Translations under genes and position numbers: made by a program
Assembly: GCA_015345905.1 (NCBI GenBank)
Contig: JADDTR010000027.1
Location: 1,417 to 65,416 of the forward strand
Reading direction: 5' to 3'
DNA length: 64,000 nt
Origin: Aotearoamyces nothofagi
Taxonomy: Eukaryota; Ascomycota; Leotiomycetes; Leotiales; Tympanidaceae
Notes under the pieces: generated by a model
Database searches by the model: none
Told to the model about the DNA's origin: nothing
What the model saw: only the letters and a program-made list of their open reading frames with translations
Shown: piece by piece, positions 20,389 to 31,976 of the stretch
Numbering within the stretch: position 1 is the stretch's first letter
Layout: the number at the start of each line of letters is the position of its first letter

Positions 20389-22368
20389 CTATCCAATCCA
20401 AACCGGGAGTTGACTCCCGAAATACGCTATCGGGACTCGCTCACCTGGCACAAAGAAGTGGCAAGCTCCCCAGCAGAAAGCTCGCAACATCATGACCATC
20501 CACGCATCTACAACTTCCCTCTCATCTTCCATCCCGAATTCTTCCTTAGCAACCTTAGCTAACACCGGCAACTTCGAGATATACCTGCCAATCTGGCCTG
20601 CATATTTATCCGTAAGCCGCTCACCAAGCTTTCCCTCCTCACCGCCATGATAATTCCAGCCGAAAATACAGACCCGAAGATGCGCACCGAGAAACGACTG
20701 ATAGTGCAAACGGCCCCTGGTGTGAAGATTTTCAAGAAAATTTGTAGCTTCATCAAAAAGGGTATTTGCAGCGTTCAAGTATTCTAGAGGCCGCCGTACA
20801 GCCCATGTTTCTGTATAGTCATGTGTATATAAGGTGGGGACGAGGTCTTCAAGCTTCAAGCGTAGACCTCGTAGCTGCCAGAGAACCCAACACGTCCATT
20901 GCCCGATATTTTGGTTGGACCAGTCGACCGATTCGGTAGGATAGGTCGGACCTCCTTTCTCAAGAACATAAACCTCAAGCATGTTTTCGAATATTCTTCT
21001 GGCCAGCGTACTCGTTGTGATACCAGTAACATTATCACTTGGGGCGGGGATTTGCACGAGTGGCGATCCAGAAAGACAAATTATGTGGGAAGTGAGTGCC
21101 ACAAGATCTGCAACCGGGAAAGTAAAATCCTGGTCCTCTTTCAGGAGGAGCTTCAATGAAGTTCCGCAGTAATGACTATCATCAAAGATGTTTAATGCTG
21201 CAATAATCTCCTGCTGCGTGCCGGTAGTGAAACCTTGGACTCCGAGCCGTCGATGTCCTCTAATGACTCCTGCTCCAAGGCGATCAGCAGCGGGTCCTAC
21301 GATGTAGATTTCCTCTTGTTCTGTGTAAGCAGAGCCTGTAGCTGCTGGTGTCCACCATTTCCTTGGCCGAGCTAAGCTTTTGCCTCGTCCTGTGTAGCCA
21401 TACTGTAAGAAGAGCCCTAGAGATCTAACCACCGTTGATGTAATCACGTGGGAATGGCCTTCTGCCCTCATTATTCCTTCCTCTGGCCTGAAGTCCTTCC
21501 AACGCATTCCCATCCTCCTTGCTAGAATCGCAATTACAGACAGTGTCGTCTTTGCCATTGGTCGACTCACATCTGGGGGCTGGAAATCCCATGATCTTTC
21601 TCGGAATATTAGTGCAGGGACGCGCCGCCATAGCATGGCTGCCTCTGGGGTTGTTTCAGCAGTATTTCTCGGTTCAACTATGACAGACTCCAATGATGAT
21701 CTCGTTGCCTCATGAATCCAGTGAAGTAGTGGTAACCAGCTGACTAGCTCATCACTTTGGTTTTGTAGTGGATCGGTCGACTTCTTGCACCGACGCTTCA
21801 ACCTATAAACTAAAGCCTCCTTCTCAGAGACTAGATCTCGTTGCGCAACTGCTACAGGATCCCATACCTCAACTGGAGGTATCAATGTCGCCTGCCGCGA
21901 TGTTTTGTCGCCAAGTATTAGGACTTGACCTTCACGAGCTACCTGACCCCCTCTAGCGGACAGGCTACTGCCAGCCATAAATATCTCCGGTGTGTTATAA
22001 AAAGTCTCAAAACGAAACTGTCGCCAACGCCATCGGAGACAGGTTTTTGAAGCCCAGTCTCCCATAACAGATGATTGGCAGCGCCTGTAGCCATCTGCTG
22101 TTGCAAAGTATTGTTGGAGGAGCTGACCGACTGTAGTGATCATGGCTACAATGGAGATGACCAATGCCGTGACGGCGACATTGTCTGTGCTCGACATTTT
22201 GGAAGCCGGAATGATCCAAAAAAACCCGCCGTATTCCCAATAGAGTATATAACGAGCTTGATCAAGGAGATAAAAGGTTGCCTGCTCCGTAAAGTACAAT
22301 GTAGCCCGACCGCGTGAATCTAATTGACTAGTAGAGTGGTGCTCCAAGTAGTCGTTAAGTGAGTCCAT
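20389..22368 (-). CDS. Modin-like fungal protein with one membrane segment
   Basis: Intronless, about 659 residues, ATG at 22368 (MDSLNDYLEHH). Residues about 64-85 form one hydrophobic helix (VAVTALVISIVAMITTVGQL), followed by a conserved block starting QYFATADGYRRC and a tryptophan-rich motif (WRWRQFRFETFYNTPEIF). The remainder is soluble-looking with scattered Trp and no catalytic motif that I recognise. This architecture matches fungal proteins annotated as 'modin', a family without an established biochemical role. The name comes from memory of that conserved N-terminal block and is a weak functional statement. Likely a membrane-anchored protein with a large C-terminal domain. No frameshift is seen. 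Confidence 0.75.
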   Translation of the reverse strand: MDSLNDYLEHHSTSQLDSRGRATLYFTEQATFYLLDQARYILYWEYGGFFWIIPASKMSSTDNVAVTALVISIVAMITTVGQLLQQYFATADGYRRCQSSVMGDWASKTCLRWRWRQFRFETFYNTPEIFMAGSSLSARGGQVAREGQVLILGDKTSRQATLIPPVEVWDPVAVAQRDLVSEKEALVYRLKRRCKKSTDPLQNQSDELVSWLPLLHWIHEATRSSLESVIVEPRNTAETTPEAAMLWRRVPALIFRERSWDFQPPDVSRPMAKTTLSVIAILARRMGMRWKDFRPEEGIMRAEGHSHVITSTVVRSLGLFLQYGYTGRGKSLARPRKWWTPAATGSAYTEQEEIYIVGPAADRLGAGVIRGHRRLGVQGFTTGTQQEIIAALNIFDDSHYCGTSLKLLLKEDQDFTFPVADLVALTSHIICLSGSPLVQIPAPSDNVTGITTSTLARRIFENMLEVYVLEKGGPTYPTESVDWSNQNIGQWTCWVLWQLRGLRLKLEDLVPTLYTHDYTETWAVRRPLEYLNAANTLFDEATNFLENLHTRGRLHYQSFLGAHLRVCIFGWNYHGGEEGKLGERLTDKYAGQIGRYISKLPVLAKVAKEEFGMEDEREVVDAWMVMMLRAFCWGACHFFVPGERVPIAYFGSQLPVWIG

Positions 22369-22779
22369 ATATTGACCTATTTATATAGGTAATTTGCTCT
22401 ATATGAGAGCATGATACTCATTGTCTAGCTAGTCATAAGGGGTTGCGTCAATAGAGTTTCGCCATACGGATTGAAGCTGACTGGACTCGCACGTTGATTG
22501 GTTACATAATCGTGGAAGACCAACGATAAGAGCGGAATAATATTACAATATTAGGAAAGCCGATAGATGATATGAATGATGCCTAAGAGATCCTAATAGC
22601 CTGTAAGCAAACTTTTAAGGGTTAAATTTTAAGAGTACTGGTTTCACATGGCACAAATCGGTAGATAAGAAGTATTGGCTTTCAAATTTCATTTATTTTG
22701 AATACACCATGCGAGCCCTTCGCTGCAATGCAATGAAACCCCAGACCCATTCCCTGAAGCAAAGAAGAAAGAACAACGT
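22369..22779. other. Intergenic
   Basis: Spacer upstream of the modin-like gene and downstream of the eS19 gene. AT-rich, with no gene recognised. Confidence 0.5.
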
Positions 22780-23543
22780 CTATTCGTCATCCTCATCCTC
22801 ATCAGCCTCAATCGTGGTCTGTGCGATACCTAGAAGAATATTAGCATTCAACCTCACAGCAAATCAATCACTGAACTCACGGTCCAAATCACGCTGTCCG
22901 CTTTGGGTAATTCTTCGGCCTCCCTTGTCCTCATCACGCTCTAGAACACCAATCTTCTCCAGAGACTGGCAGACCTTTCGGTCGACAGATCCTGAAGCAT
23001 CCACGTGGTGGGATGGGCGGGAACCACGGTTGCGGGTTGAACCGTGAACTTTGCGGAGACGACCGATACCGACAGTTTTGCGGAGGTAGACGTGACGGGC
23101 GATGGACGCGGCGCGAACGTAGAACCAGTCAATGGACTGGGGTGGGAGTTCCTTCGCAGGGCCAGTCTTGACGGTATCGACCCAACCTGGCAGAAGAATA
23201 TGTTAGTCACTGGAATTTACACTGGCACTACCAAAGTAACGGTGAGTGAAAAGATAAAGAAGTCATACCTGGGATTGGGAGCTTTCCCTGTCTCTTCAAG
23301 AAGGCAGAGTATGCCATAATGAACTTTTGCGCCTGTAAACCCATCGAATCAGCTTCATTCCGTCATCAGAAGTCATTCCGACTCCCTCTCTCAAGCTCTT
23401 GTGTATTCTATCGCATCAAGGTTCGCATGAAGATCGAAGTCGCTGCCTCTCGGCGGGGCGAATTGCTCCTCAGAGGCTTATCTCTAGCTTCGGATTGTTG
23501 TGGTACCTACATCGACATCGCGAACTGAAACACCTCCGGTCAT
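22780..23543 (-). CDS. RPS19: 40S ribosomal protein eS19
   Basis: Component of the small ribosomal subunit, required for 18S rRNA maturation. Four exons: 23543-23511, 23332-23269, 23186-22881 and 22829-22780, about 150 residues, the exact family size. The spliced text begins MTGGVSVRDVD, then AQKFIMAYSAFLKRQGKLPI, then WVDTVKTGPAKELPPQSIDW. It continues with YVRAASIARHVYLRKTVGIG and SRPSHHVDASGSVDRKVCQS, ending in an acidic tail (IEADEDEDDE). A first intron immediately after the first dozen codons is common in fungal ribosomal protein genes. The gene is easy to miss because its exons are short. It is divergent from the hydrolase-phosphatase gene. Confidence 0.95.
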
Positions 23544-24078
23544 TTTGGCGGTTGTATTGTCGTTGGGTGAAGTTGTTGAAGTCGAATGCAGATGTAATTT
23601 TACGATTCACGATTCTGTGTGCGATGCTTCGCTTAACCCTATTTTCGCACTAGCAAGACTAGTGTATGTTGAAAAGTTGTTAGTCACGTGATCCGGCATG
23701 GCGGTGTAAATGATTATGTCAGCATCAATTCGATCCAATGACGCAGGACTCTGTAAACACGCTGCCAGCTCCTGTGGATTCGTTGGATAACCAAACGTCC
23801 GTAGGAAGATGCAAGCTTCAAATACCTAATACAGCCTGGCAGCGGCGAAGCAACGTTCTACTACAAATGGATCTCATACCACGGGACGCCGCATGATCTT
23901 CCCCGGAATCCCACGGTCATTTTGGCTGTCCGTCTCCGAGACTGGTAAATCAAGCTACTCTCCACAGAAGTCGCCAGGAGGGCACGATAGAAGCCACCAT
24001 TGGCTACAGCCACTCTAAGAGGCTCTGTAAATTCCGGCGCTGGGCGGCTTGGCTTCATTTTGTTGGCTTGATACAAGA
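23544..24078. other. Divergent intergenic region (eS19 / hydrolase-phosphatase)
   Basis: 535-bp shared upstream region. No coding sequence is supported and no specific element was identified. Confidence 0.5.
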
Positions 24079-26355
24079 ATGGCCACCTTCTTGCTACTGC
24101 CATGCAGCCTTTTTCTTACTTTTGCTACTGTTAATGCCCTGCCAGAGCTTATAAGTGGAAGTTTTTGGCAATTCCCAACTTCGACAAGTGATTTGGCATC
24201 TCGACGCTATGCAGTAACAATCTGGTTACGTCAGAACATTTCACGATTTACACAGGGAAATCTCAACGTTTGGGACATGGTAAAGGTTACTGCTCTCTGT
24301 GGAGCTGTCTCTGGGATTTGGTATCTTCAGCATCATCAGCGACGAACCAGTGTAGCATCATGGACATCGGCAAAGAAGCCAGACGTTTCTATTGAGAATG
24401 ATGAATCTACAGGTTAGTGAGATAGAGTATGGCCCTTCAATCCGTAACTTACTCCTAGTTAGATGCCGAGACGACTGATCCAGGCTTGCTAAAAAAGCAT
24501 TCCGAATTCAAATCATATGCGACGAGCTCATTTACATATCCCAACGTCCGAGTATTCTATCGAAGACACCCACAAGCGGACAAGCTCCCCACAAAACCGG
24601 CCCCATTACCTCTACTCGTATTTATCCATGGTCTTGGAGGATCTGTTGCACAGTTCAATCCACTGTTGACAAGTTTGGTAAATCTGGCTTCTTGCCTCTC
24701 AATCGATCTTCCGGGTTGTGGTCTCTCTTCTTTTGCACCAACTTCTTGGGATGCCTACACAACTGAAGCTCTTGCAGAACTCTTGGCTCAGATTATTGAA
24801 GAATACAGAGAAAAGGATGCAGGGCAAGGTATAGTTCTCATAGGGCATAGTATGGGGTGTTCTCTTGCTGCATTAATTGCTTCGCAGAATTCATCACATC
24901 CAAGTGTTTTAGCTGAGCATGCCATGGGACTAGTTGCTATCTGTCCGCGTAGCGAACCGCCGAGCGAAAAAGAAGTTGCTCTATTCCGAAAGCTTCTTTG
25001 GATCCCGGGGCCGATTTTTGATTTATGGCGCCGATGGGATCGACGTGGAGGGTTTGAGAGTGCCAGCGTCAAAAGATTTGTTGGGGCTGATGCTGACCCG
25101 GAGACCAAAAAGTTACAGTTCAGGTTCAATGAGCAAAGTCGAACGCCGGTTTGGAGGCGTATGGCATCTGGAAGTCTTCCAACTTACCATGACGGCATAG
25201 CAGTGGGCGGGTTGCCGGGTAAGGAAGTTTGGGCTGGCCTTGACATTCCTGTCTTCTTGGTTGCAGGCGAGGCAGACAATGTGACAAGTCCACTGGAAAT
25301 TGAGAAAATCGCTGCATTCTTAGGAAAGTCACATCCGGTCCAAATAGAAGTGGATGAGAAGAGCGAACCTATTATCGACTCTGCTGCGCCAGTTGACATA
25401 TCTAATAAAGAGTCGACGCCGAAATGTTCTGCTCATGCGAAGGCAAATTCTATAACCGATGAAGATTTTAAAGAGAAAGAGGACATCCGTTCCGAAAATC
25501 AAGAAGTTGGCTATGAAGATCCATCAACGCCACAAGAAACGCTTTCTGATATTCCACCTCAACCCGTTAGGCCGAAGCGAGTACTGAAAACATCGATCCT
25601 TCCTGCTCCAGCCTCTCACGCACTGCTTTATATGCCATTGACGGTGCGAACACTGGCAGGCCTTATATCCGATTTTTTGTGCTCACAAGTGTCGCCTCGT
25701 TTATCTCTTGGGTGGCAACTTCAGTTTCTATCCACTTCTGGTAAATGGGATGTGAAGAACCTTGCAAAGTGGCAAGCTGTTAAGCCAGTCTCGGACCCTA
25801 TTGCTGGTATTTTCCGAGCAATGAAGACTCTTCGAGAAGTGGATGACTCGCACTGTCCAGAAAGATTCGTCAAGGATTGGGGTGATCAAATCAAGGACAT
25901 CATTGACATTAGTCATGAAAGCCCTGTGTACGATCCTCGCGGGCTGGAGGATGGGGGCATACATTATCATAAACTCCCAACTGTGAGCAAAATCCCACCA
26001 ACAACCAATGAAGTCAGGGATTTCATAGCACTCGTAGACCGATTACGAGAAGAGCAAAAGAACCGAGCCATCGTAGAAGGATGGTTCTCACATGTCTATA
26101 TCGCCGTTCATTGCCACTACGGTTTCAATCGAACTGGCTATTTCATCGTATGCTATTTAATTGAGCGATGCGGGTACAGCGTACAAGGAGCGTTAGATGA
26201 GTTTGCAGCAAAAAGACCGAAAGGTATCAAGCACGCCCACTTCATGGGTAAGTCTCCAAATTAATTAAAAGCCTCTTGTCAGTAACTAACCACACATTTT
26301 AGATCAATTATTTGTAAGATACTGTATTGGGTTGAAGAGGGCGCCAACTTTATGA
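24079..26355 (+). CDS. Alpha/beta hydrolase fused to RNA-triphosphatase-like cysteine phosphatase
   Basis: Three exons: 24079-24412, 24463-26247 and 26303-26355, about 723 residues. The start MATFLLLPCSLFLTFATVNA looks like a signal peptide or anchor; a second hydrophobic stretch (VKVTALCGAVSGIWYL) follows near residue 75. Residues about 135-430 are an alpha/beta hydrolase: HGLGGS oxyanion region, nucleophile elbow GHSMG (Ser near 238), a probable acid in AGEADN, and a probable catalytic His in PASHALLY after a charged insert. Residues about 470-720 are a dual-specificity-type phosphatase with the complete P-loop HCHYGFNRTG (Cys-x5-Arg), then FAAKRPKGIKH and DQLFVRYC. This C-terminal text is closest to the triphosphatase domain of metazoan capping enzyme and PIR1 (HCTHGFNRTG). 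Both active sites appear intact. Substrates are unknown. Confidence 0.85.
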
Positions 26356-26911
26356 TAACACGAATTAATGACGGCGTTTAGAGAGGAATTGTAGAATCAG
26401 AAATGGATGGTCACTGGATTGTAGCTAGATGGCAGGGTGCTATTTCGAAAATTGAAATTTTTTGGCGCTCTATTTAGATACGTATGAATGTGACTACGAC
26501 ATTTTTTAAATATATTTTACTAACAAGTAGTCTCTATGACATAGTGAAAATTTACCTGTGCTCTTCTAATCACCTTAGAGCAGACTGTACAGCGACTTCT
26601 AGCAAAAAGATGAACGAAAAGATCTTGAAGCATAATTTTTAGTATATCTAAATAGCCCGTATTATATCTCTCTTCCTATTTCTCTAGTAAATACTGATGC
26701 TACATGCAAAGGGGAGGGGTTAATCAATTCATTAAGTCACATGACTCACAAAAAACGTGACATAATTTCAAAATCACAACGGAATTATCTTTCTTAATGA
26801 CAAATACTTGAAGGGGGAATAAGTAATGCGTATGGGGAATCATCTGTTCTCTCCTATCTATCATGGACTAGTGCACATGTTGAAGAGTGACAAACGGAGG
26901 ATTACAGATAT
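26356..26911. other. Convergent intergenic region, AT-rich
   Basis: Spacer between two convergent 3' ends. No gene or repeat recognised. Confidence 0.5.
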
Positions 26912-28282
26912 TTACCACTTCGCATTCTTTGCCATCTCCTCGATCAAAGCCGCTCGCTCCTTCTCTTTCTGGTCCCAGTAGGCAGCGTTGTTAATAGCTA
27001 TTGTGGAGCCCTGGCCACTGGCAGCATTTGCAGCGGCTTCATGAGAGGAGATGTATTTGACAGTGCTATCCTTGTGACGCCCAGCAGTATCCACCAAGCC
27101 CCCCGTAATCTGGTCGATAGCCTGCCTATACTGGTCGGTATCGCGGATCTTGCATTTGATGGCCTGTGACTCAGCGTGCTGAACAAGGGCGGTAGCAGAT
27201 TGGTATATGCGCAAACATGCAGGGCATCGTAAATTCTCGTTCATATGGGCAGGGGACTTGAGATGCTGGTAGAGGCCTGTAGGAGTCTTTTGAAGCTTGC
27301 TACATACAAAACAATGTTAGTAGAAGGAAAACCAGATAGAGATGCAGAGTTACTTACGTGCAACCAGGATACGGACATCTGTACTTGCCAGTAATGATGT
27401 TGCGATACTTCTCGAGATCGAAACCGCGTTGATCGGGGTCATATGGATTCAATTCTTCCTTGACCGACTTCTCAACTGCGACCGTGTTTAAGAGCTCTAA
27501 CGGTGGCCGAATTGGTTTTGGAGCATCTGGGAACAAATGGTGTTCAGCAACCCAGGCAATATTCTTTGGGGTGAGTTTATCCTGAGTGCCAGTCAAGAGA
27601 TCCGGAATCTTGGAATCTCCGTCCTTGAACTTCTGGGTTGGAAGGACAGGAAAAGACTCTAGCATGTTGATGACAGGAACACTGCCCTCCTTATTCTCTT
27701 CACCCCAGACCTCCCAGCTTGGGTGGATGATAGGAGGATCGTCGAATACCAAAGGTCCCTCAAAATCATCATTGTCTAAGAGAGGCGGGGCTGCAGGCTT
27801 TGAAACAGCGACGGAGGAAGCAGACTCTGGGACTTTGTCGATTTGAGAGTTGTCCTGTCCAAGAACGTCGGATGGCTTTCGGTGGGCTGCTTTACTACCA
27901 TGATACTGGTCTTTATTTTGACGACGTTTGTCGAAGTCTGCCTTGTGGATGACTGGGCATGCCTGCTGGTCGATATGTGCGATGTAACCTCCAACACGGT
28001 TAAACTTGGCATGGCATCCTGGGCAGGAAAGGTTTTGTTCCGCAGCATGCATCTAGAGTGTTTAGTAAGATGTGAAGAATTTGGATTTCGATTATTACTA
28101 ACCTGAAGGTGGTGGCGTTGGAGTCCCTCGTCAGTGACGAAGTCCTGACCACAGATGGGACATGGAAGATGACGGTTTGATTCAACCTTGTGCAAAATGT
28201 AATCGTTCCAGGTAGAGAACTTTAGATTGCATCTACGACAGTACTCATACCCACTCTGTTGACTAGCGGGAAAGGAGGTCAT
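26912..28282 (-). CDS. C2H2 zinc-finger protein
   Basis: Three exons: 28282-28103, 28052-27358 and 27299-26912, about 420 residues, starting MTSFPASQQSG. Exon 1 has two fingers (CRRCNLKF and CPICGQDF). Exon 2 opens with CPGCHAKFNRVGGYIAHIDQ and closes with CPYPGC, whose finger is completed across the second intron. Exon 3 has CPACLRIYQSATALVQHAES. The last finger and a following charged helix (DQKEKERAALIEEMAKNAKW) end the protein. The middle is Pro/Ser-rich and unstructured. Proteins of this layout are widespread in Pezizomycotina and mostly uncharacterised; nucleic-acid binding is likely, but the target is unknown. Both introns fall so that phase and finger spacing are preserved. Confidence 0.85.
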
Positions 28283-29324
28283 GTTTATACCTAGATCGAG
28301 GCTGATGCCAGCCCTCCACTACCTGATGTGGGTTGTATATTGTGGATGGAAGAAAAGGCCTCGTATGGGAGAAGCTCGGCAAGTAGTGGATCTAAGGGTG
28401 GCACTCACTGGCAAAAGGCGACCAAGTGTAGCCTGGTTCAAGCGCGTACTGAAAAAAGGACCGGGCCATACCCCTTTCAAACATTGATAACATCAATAGG
28501 AATATAAATTTCTAGACGAAAAAACAAAACTTGGATAGGATTGTATCTAATATCAGACATCAAATCCTGTACAAATCTTGGGCCGTCTTGAATCATAACT
28601 AAAGATTCAATCTAGCTGTCAAGGAAGTGTCGAGGATCTTGATTTATATATATCCGCGGAGGAACACGATATACAGGTTAGGAATTGCATATTTTATAAA
28701 GAACTAAATATTTAAACACTCAGGATAACGGCGAGACACCTATAAGAAGCAGATCGAAAAAGCTAGACATTGACAGACGCAACTCTTTCATATAATGAGC
28801 ACTAGCACTTGAGACGATTTTATGCTGGCCCTACACAAGTAACAAAGGTAAGAGAATATAGCGTTGCTAGAACCTCAAGCCTTTACACAAACTAATGTCT
28901 TAACCGTGGAATATATTCAACTTTGAAACCACACGGCCAACATCATTGTAGCACCACTGGGGCGCTGAGGAAGACACCTCCAGTATGCATTAGCGCAGTT
29001 AAGCAGTAGGAGCAGGGTAGATTAGTTCAGCTCTCGGATACTGCGTGCATAAATGAACAAGAAATTTAGAGTGGGTTTCAAGAGACTTACACTATGTTAT
29101 AATACCGTCTTCCGTTTAAGTTCGAACGTTGATATTGGGAAGCTTAGAGGCCCATGGGTATGGAGGTTAAATAAATAACGGACACGGATAAACAACTCGC
29201 CGGCAGTCGTCAGCCACAGCGGCGCCTCGAACGCGACATCCTTAAATCGCTGTAACTGTATCCAACGTTCTTGTTACCCTTTCGAACGAAGAGTTTCTAT
29301 ACACATCATGATCTTTGAATACTG
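28283..29324. other. Divergent intergenic region, AT-rich
   Basis: About 1 kb between the divergent starts of the zinc-finger gene and PFA3. Nothing coding is supported; the centre (28480-29100) is AT-rich with no clear repeat. Confidence 0.5.
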
Positions 29325-30992
29325 ATGGCCACTCTTGCTGCTCCAAGTCCTTCTCAATCACCCTCGAGAATGTCGCGAAAATGGGCAAGAAAGTGTGAAC
29401 GATACTGCTGCGTTGGCATAACGTACTTCCCGCTACTGTTCATCTACAGCATAACAACTTGGGCAGTATGGGTAGAAACATCCATGGGATTTCAACCGAC
29501 AAAAAGCGCATGGATTGGTAAGTGTAGCAGCTAACTCGAGGAATCCAATAACTGACAAAACGTAGGCACCGGATCATCCCTCCTCGGCATTTTCCTTTAT
29601 GTTATGCTCAACTGGTCATATACAACAGCTGTCTTCACACCTCCTGGCTCGACAAACGAAACGAACAATGGTTATAACTCTCTCCCAACACATGCCCCTC
29701 CAGCTGCTACATCCTTTACTGTGAAGTCGACTGGCGAATTGCGCTTTTGTAAGAAGTGCCAGGCACGGAAACCGGATCGAGCGCACCATTGCTCGTCATG
29801 CAGACAGTGTGTATTAAAGATGGATCATCACTGCCCATGGCTAGCTACCTGTGTTGGATTACGAAACTATAAGGCGTTTCTGCTGTTCCTTATATACGTC
29901 ACGCTGTTTTGCTTCCTTTGCTTCGCTGTTTCAGGCGATTGGGTATACACCGAGATCCTCAGTGATGGACAATATGAAGAAAGTTTCATGCCGATCAATT
30001 ATGTTATGCTTGCTGTTATAGCTGGCATAATCGGAATTGTCTTGGCTTGCTTCACAGGATGGCATATTCTGTTAGCCTCTCGGGGTCAGACTACGATTGA
30101 GTGCTTGGAGAAAACAAGATACCTATCGCCTTTGCGAAAGGCGATGCAACACCAACATATTGCTCAGCACCAAAGTCAAGGCGAAGACGCACCAGGCTAC
30201 GGGCAACACTTAGTTGACATACATACCAATGCTCTTCCAGGAGTAACGCGGCCAGAGGAAGCCGAAGTATATCTTGAACAGAACGGATCAAGGGGCTTGC
30301 ATGGCCCCCAGTCGTATGACGCCCTAGAGAGGATTAAAGCGAGGGAGAGGTATGAAGAATACCTAGATGAGCAGGACTCCGAAAAACTCCCAAATGCCTT
30401 TGACCTTGGATGGCGTAAGAATCTATTGCATCTGTTTGGGCCGAGGCGATTGCTGTGGTTCTTTCCGGTCTGCAACACAACAGGGGACGGATGGAGCTGG
30501 GAACCTAGCCCAAAATGGCTATCTGCTAGAGACAAGATCCGAGCAGAACGTAAAGCACAGCAACAGCGTGAAGCCGCTGCTGGGTGGGGAGTAGAGCCAT
30601 ACCATGGAAATAATACACATGTGCCAACTACTCGGGGTATTGGAGCTGGTCGTCACTACTTGACATCACCTGTACCAGCTGCTGATCGCAGATCACCTTC
30701 GAAAGCCGATCGAATACTTGGTCGAGATGCTTCTCAGTATGCCGATATTCCGGATGGATTCGAGGATCCCGTTCCCTTGGACATTTTAACGCAAACAAAA
30801 GATCTGGACGAGGATAATTATGATAGTAGCAGCGATGAGCGGGAAGCCCGGCATGTGAACCATGGACGTTTAAACAGCGGATGGGGTACGCAAAAGCTGG
30901 GAGGTGCGAGTGGACTTTTAGGAAAGGGTCAAGTGCCAAAGAACAACAGATGGTCCAAGAAGGATACAAGCAATGATGATGGGGTTGATTGA
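29325..30992 (+). CDS. PFA3: Palmitoyltransferase Pfa3 (DHHC family)
   Basis: Protein S-acyltransferase; in yeast Pfa3 palmitoylates Vac8 at the vacuole. Two exons: 29325-29517 and 29566-30992, about 539 residues. Two N-terminal membrane segments are followed by the DHHC cysteine-rich domain: LRFCKKCQARKPDRAHHCSS, then CRQCVLKMDHHCPWLATCVG with the catalytic DHHC. Two more membrane segments (AFLLFLIYVTLFCFLCFAV and YVMLAVIAGIIGIVLACF) give the usual four. A TTxE motif (TTIECLE) follows. The C-terminal 250 residues are cytosolic, charged and Gln/Gly-rich, with NAFDLGWRKNLLHLFG, a block shared by fungal Pfa3. Assignment to Pfa3 rather than another DHHC paralogue rests on that block and the size. 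Confidence 0.92.
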
Positions 30993-31336
30993 ATTTTAGG
31001 GGATTGTATCATTACAGCATTATGAGGCGTTTATACGAGGCTTCTGCCAACCATGAGCTGTTGAGCGAGAATTCAGCTATGAGACTGTTTGTCTGAAAGA
31101 ATTCCTGCTATGTGCCATATCGTTAACGTATTCATTGTATTACTCTTATCTATGGTACTCTATCTACTACCCGTCCAAGTTCTAGTTGTCAATTGTCAAC
31201 GACAGCTTCTAAGAATCTCTCGACAAAGAAACATGCACTTTACATCCGGGTTTCTAATAGTAGCAGCGAGCTAGAGATGTAAGGAAATTAGAAAATGCTA
31301 CAGGGGAATAATATTTAGTAAATAGACTAGCAATAG

Positions 31337-31862
31337 CAGAGTATAAACCTGCGTGCCATTTTGAGAGGATTCAGTCATACAATATTCGGCAATCGTCGGA
31401 GACTACTAACAGATGTAGCTGTCGTCTCTCTCCCCCCCTTCTTTCTTATATATACAAAGAAGCTCGCCTCAACAGCATTTCCCGACGGCGACAGTGTACC
31501 AGTCCAACGGCAGTATACTTAGACGACGGGCAGACGCCTAGCGAAGATTTTCTGTCTCGTGCTTAAATACTTACTTGGTGAACCGGATCAGTTTATAGCC
31601 TATCGGGCAAGCATTCAGTAGATCGAATTAGCCAGCAAGAGTCCAGTAGAGTATAAATCTTCTTGTCATTTCGTGAGAATCTAATCGCATGATATTCGAC
31701 AGTAGTTACATGCTCTTCCAATACTGCGATGTCTTCCGATGGATATAGACATAGACATCGACTCACTGTCTCTCTCTCTCGCTTGTGCGTGAGATAGTTG
31801 CTAAACGATGAGGAACTACTTCTCTCGACCTTTCGACAGTGTCTCTCAACGGCGACGGTGCA
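31337..31862 (+). repeat. Two diverged copies of a dispersed-type unit
   Basis: Copy 1 (about 31337-31497) and copy 2 (about 31641-31862) share a succession of similar blocks. Each has GAGTATAAA, a block around CATTTTGAGAGGATTCAGTC or its variant, an ATATTCG block, a CT-rich stretch and GGCGACRGTG. Differences are mostly transitions plus small indels. No coding capacity. Confidence 0.5.
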
Positions 31863-31866
31863 TTTA

Positions 31867-31976
31867 TCCGACGACAATAATGTATCTGCCCGACGACAAT
31901 AATGTATCTGCCCGACGACAATAATGTATCTGCCCGACGACAATAATGTATCTGCCCGACGACAACAATGCATCCG
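31867..31976 (+). repeat. 22-bp tandem repeat, five copies
   Basis: The unit CCCGACGACAATAATGTATCTG is repeated five times head to tail. The middle copies are identical; the first copy differs by one base and the last by a few C/T changes. Confidence 0.9.

Noticed and set aside
20389-22368. Modin-like gene as a heterokaryon-incompatibility or NLR protein
   Set aside because: No HET, NACHT, NB-ARC or repeat domain motif is visible, so I kept only the descriptive family name.
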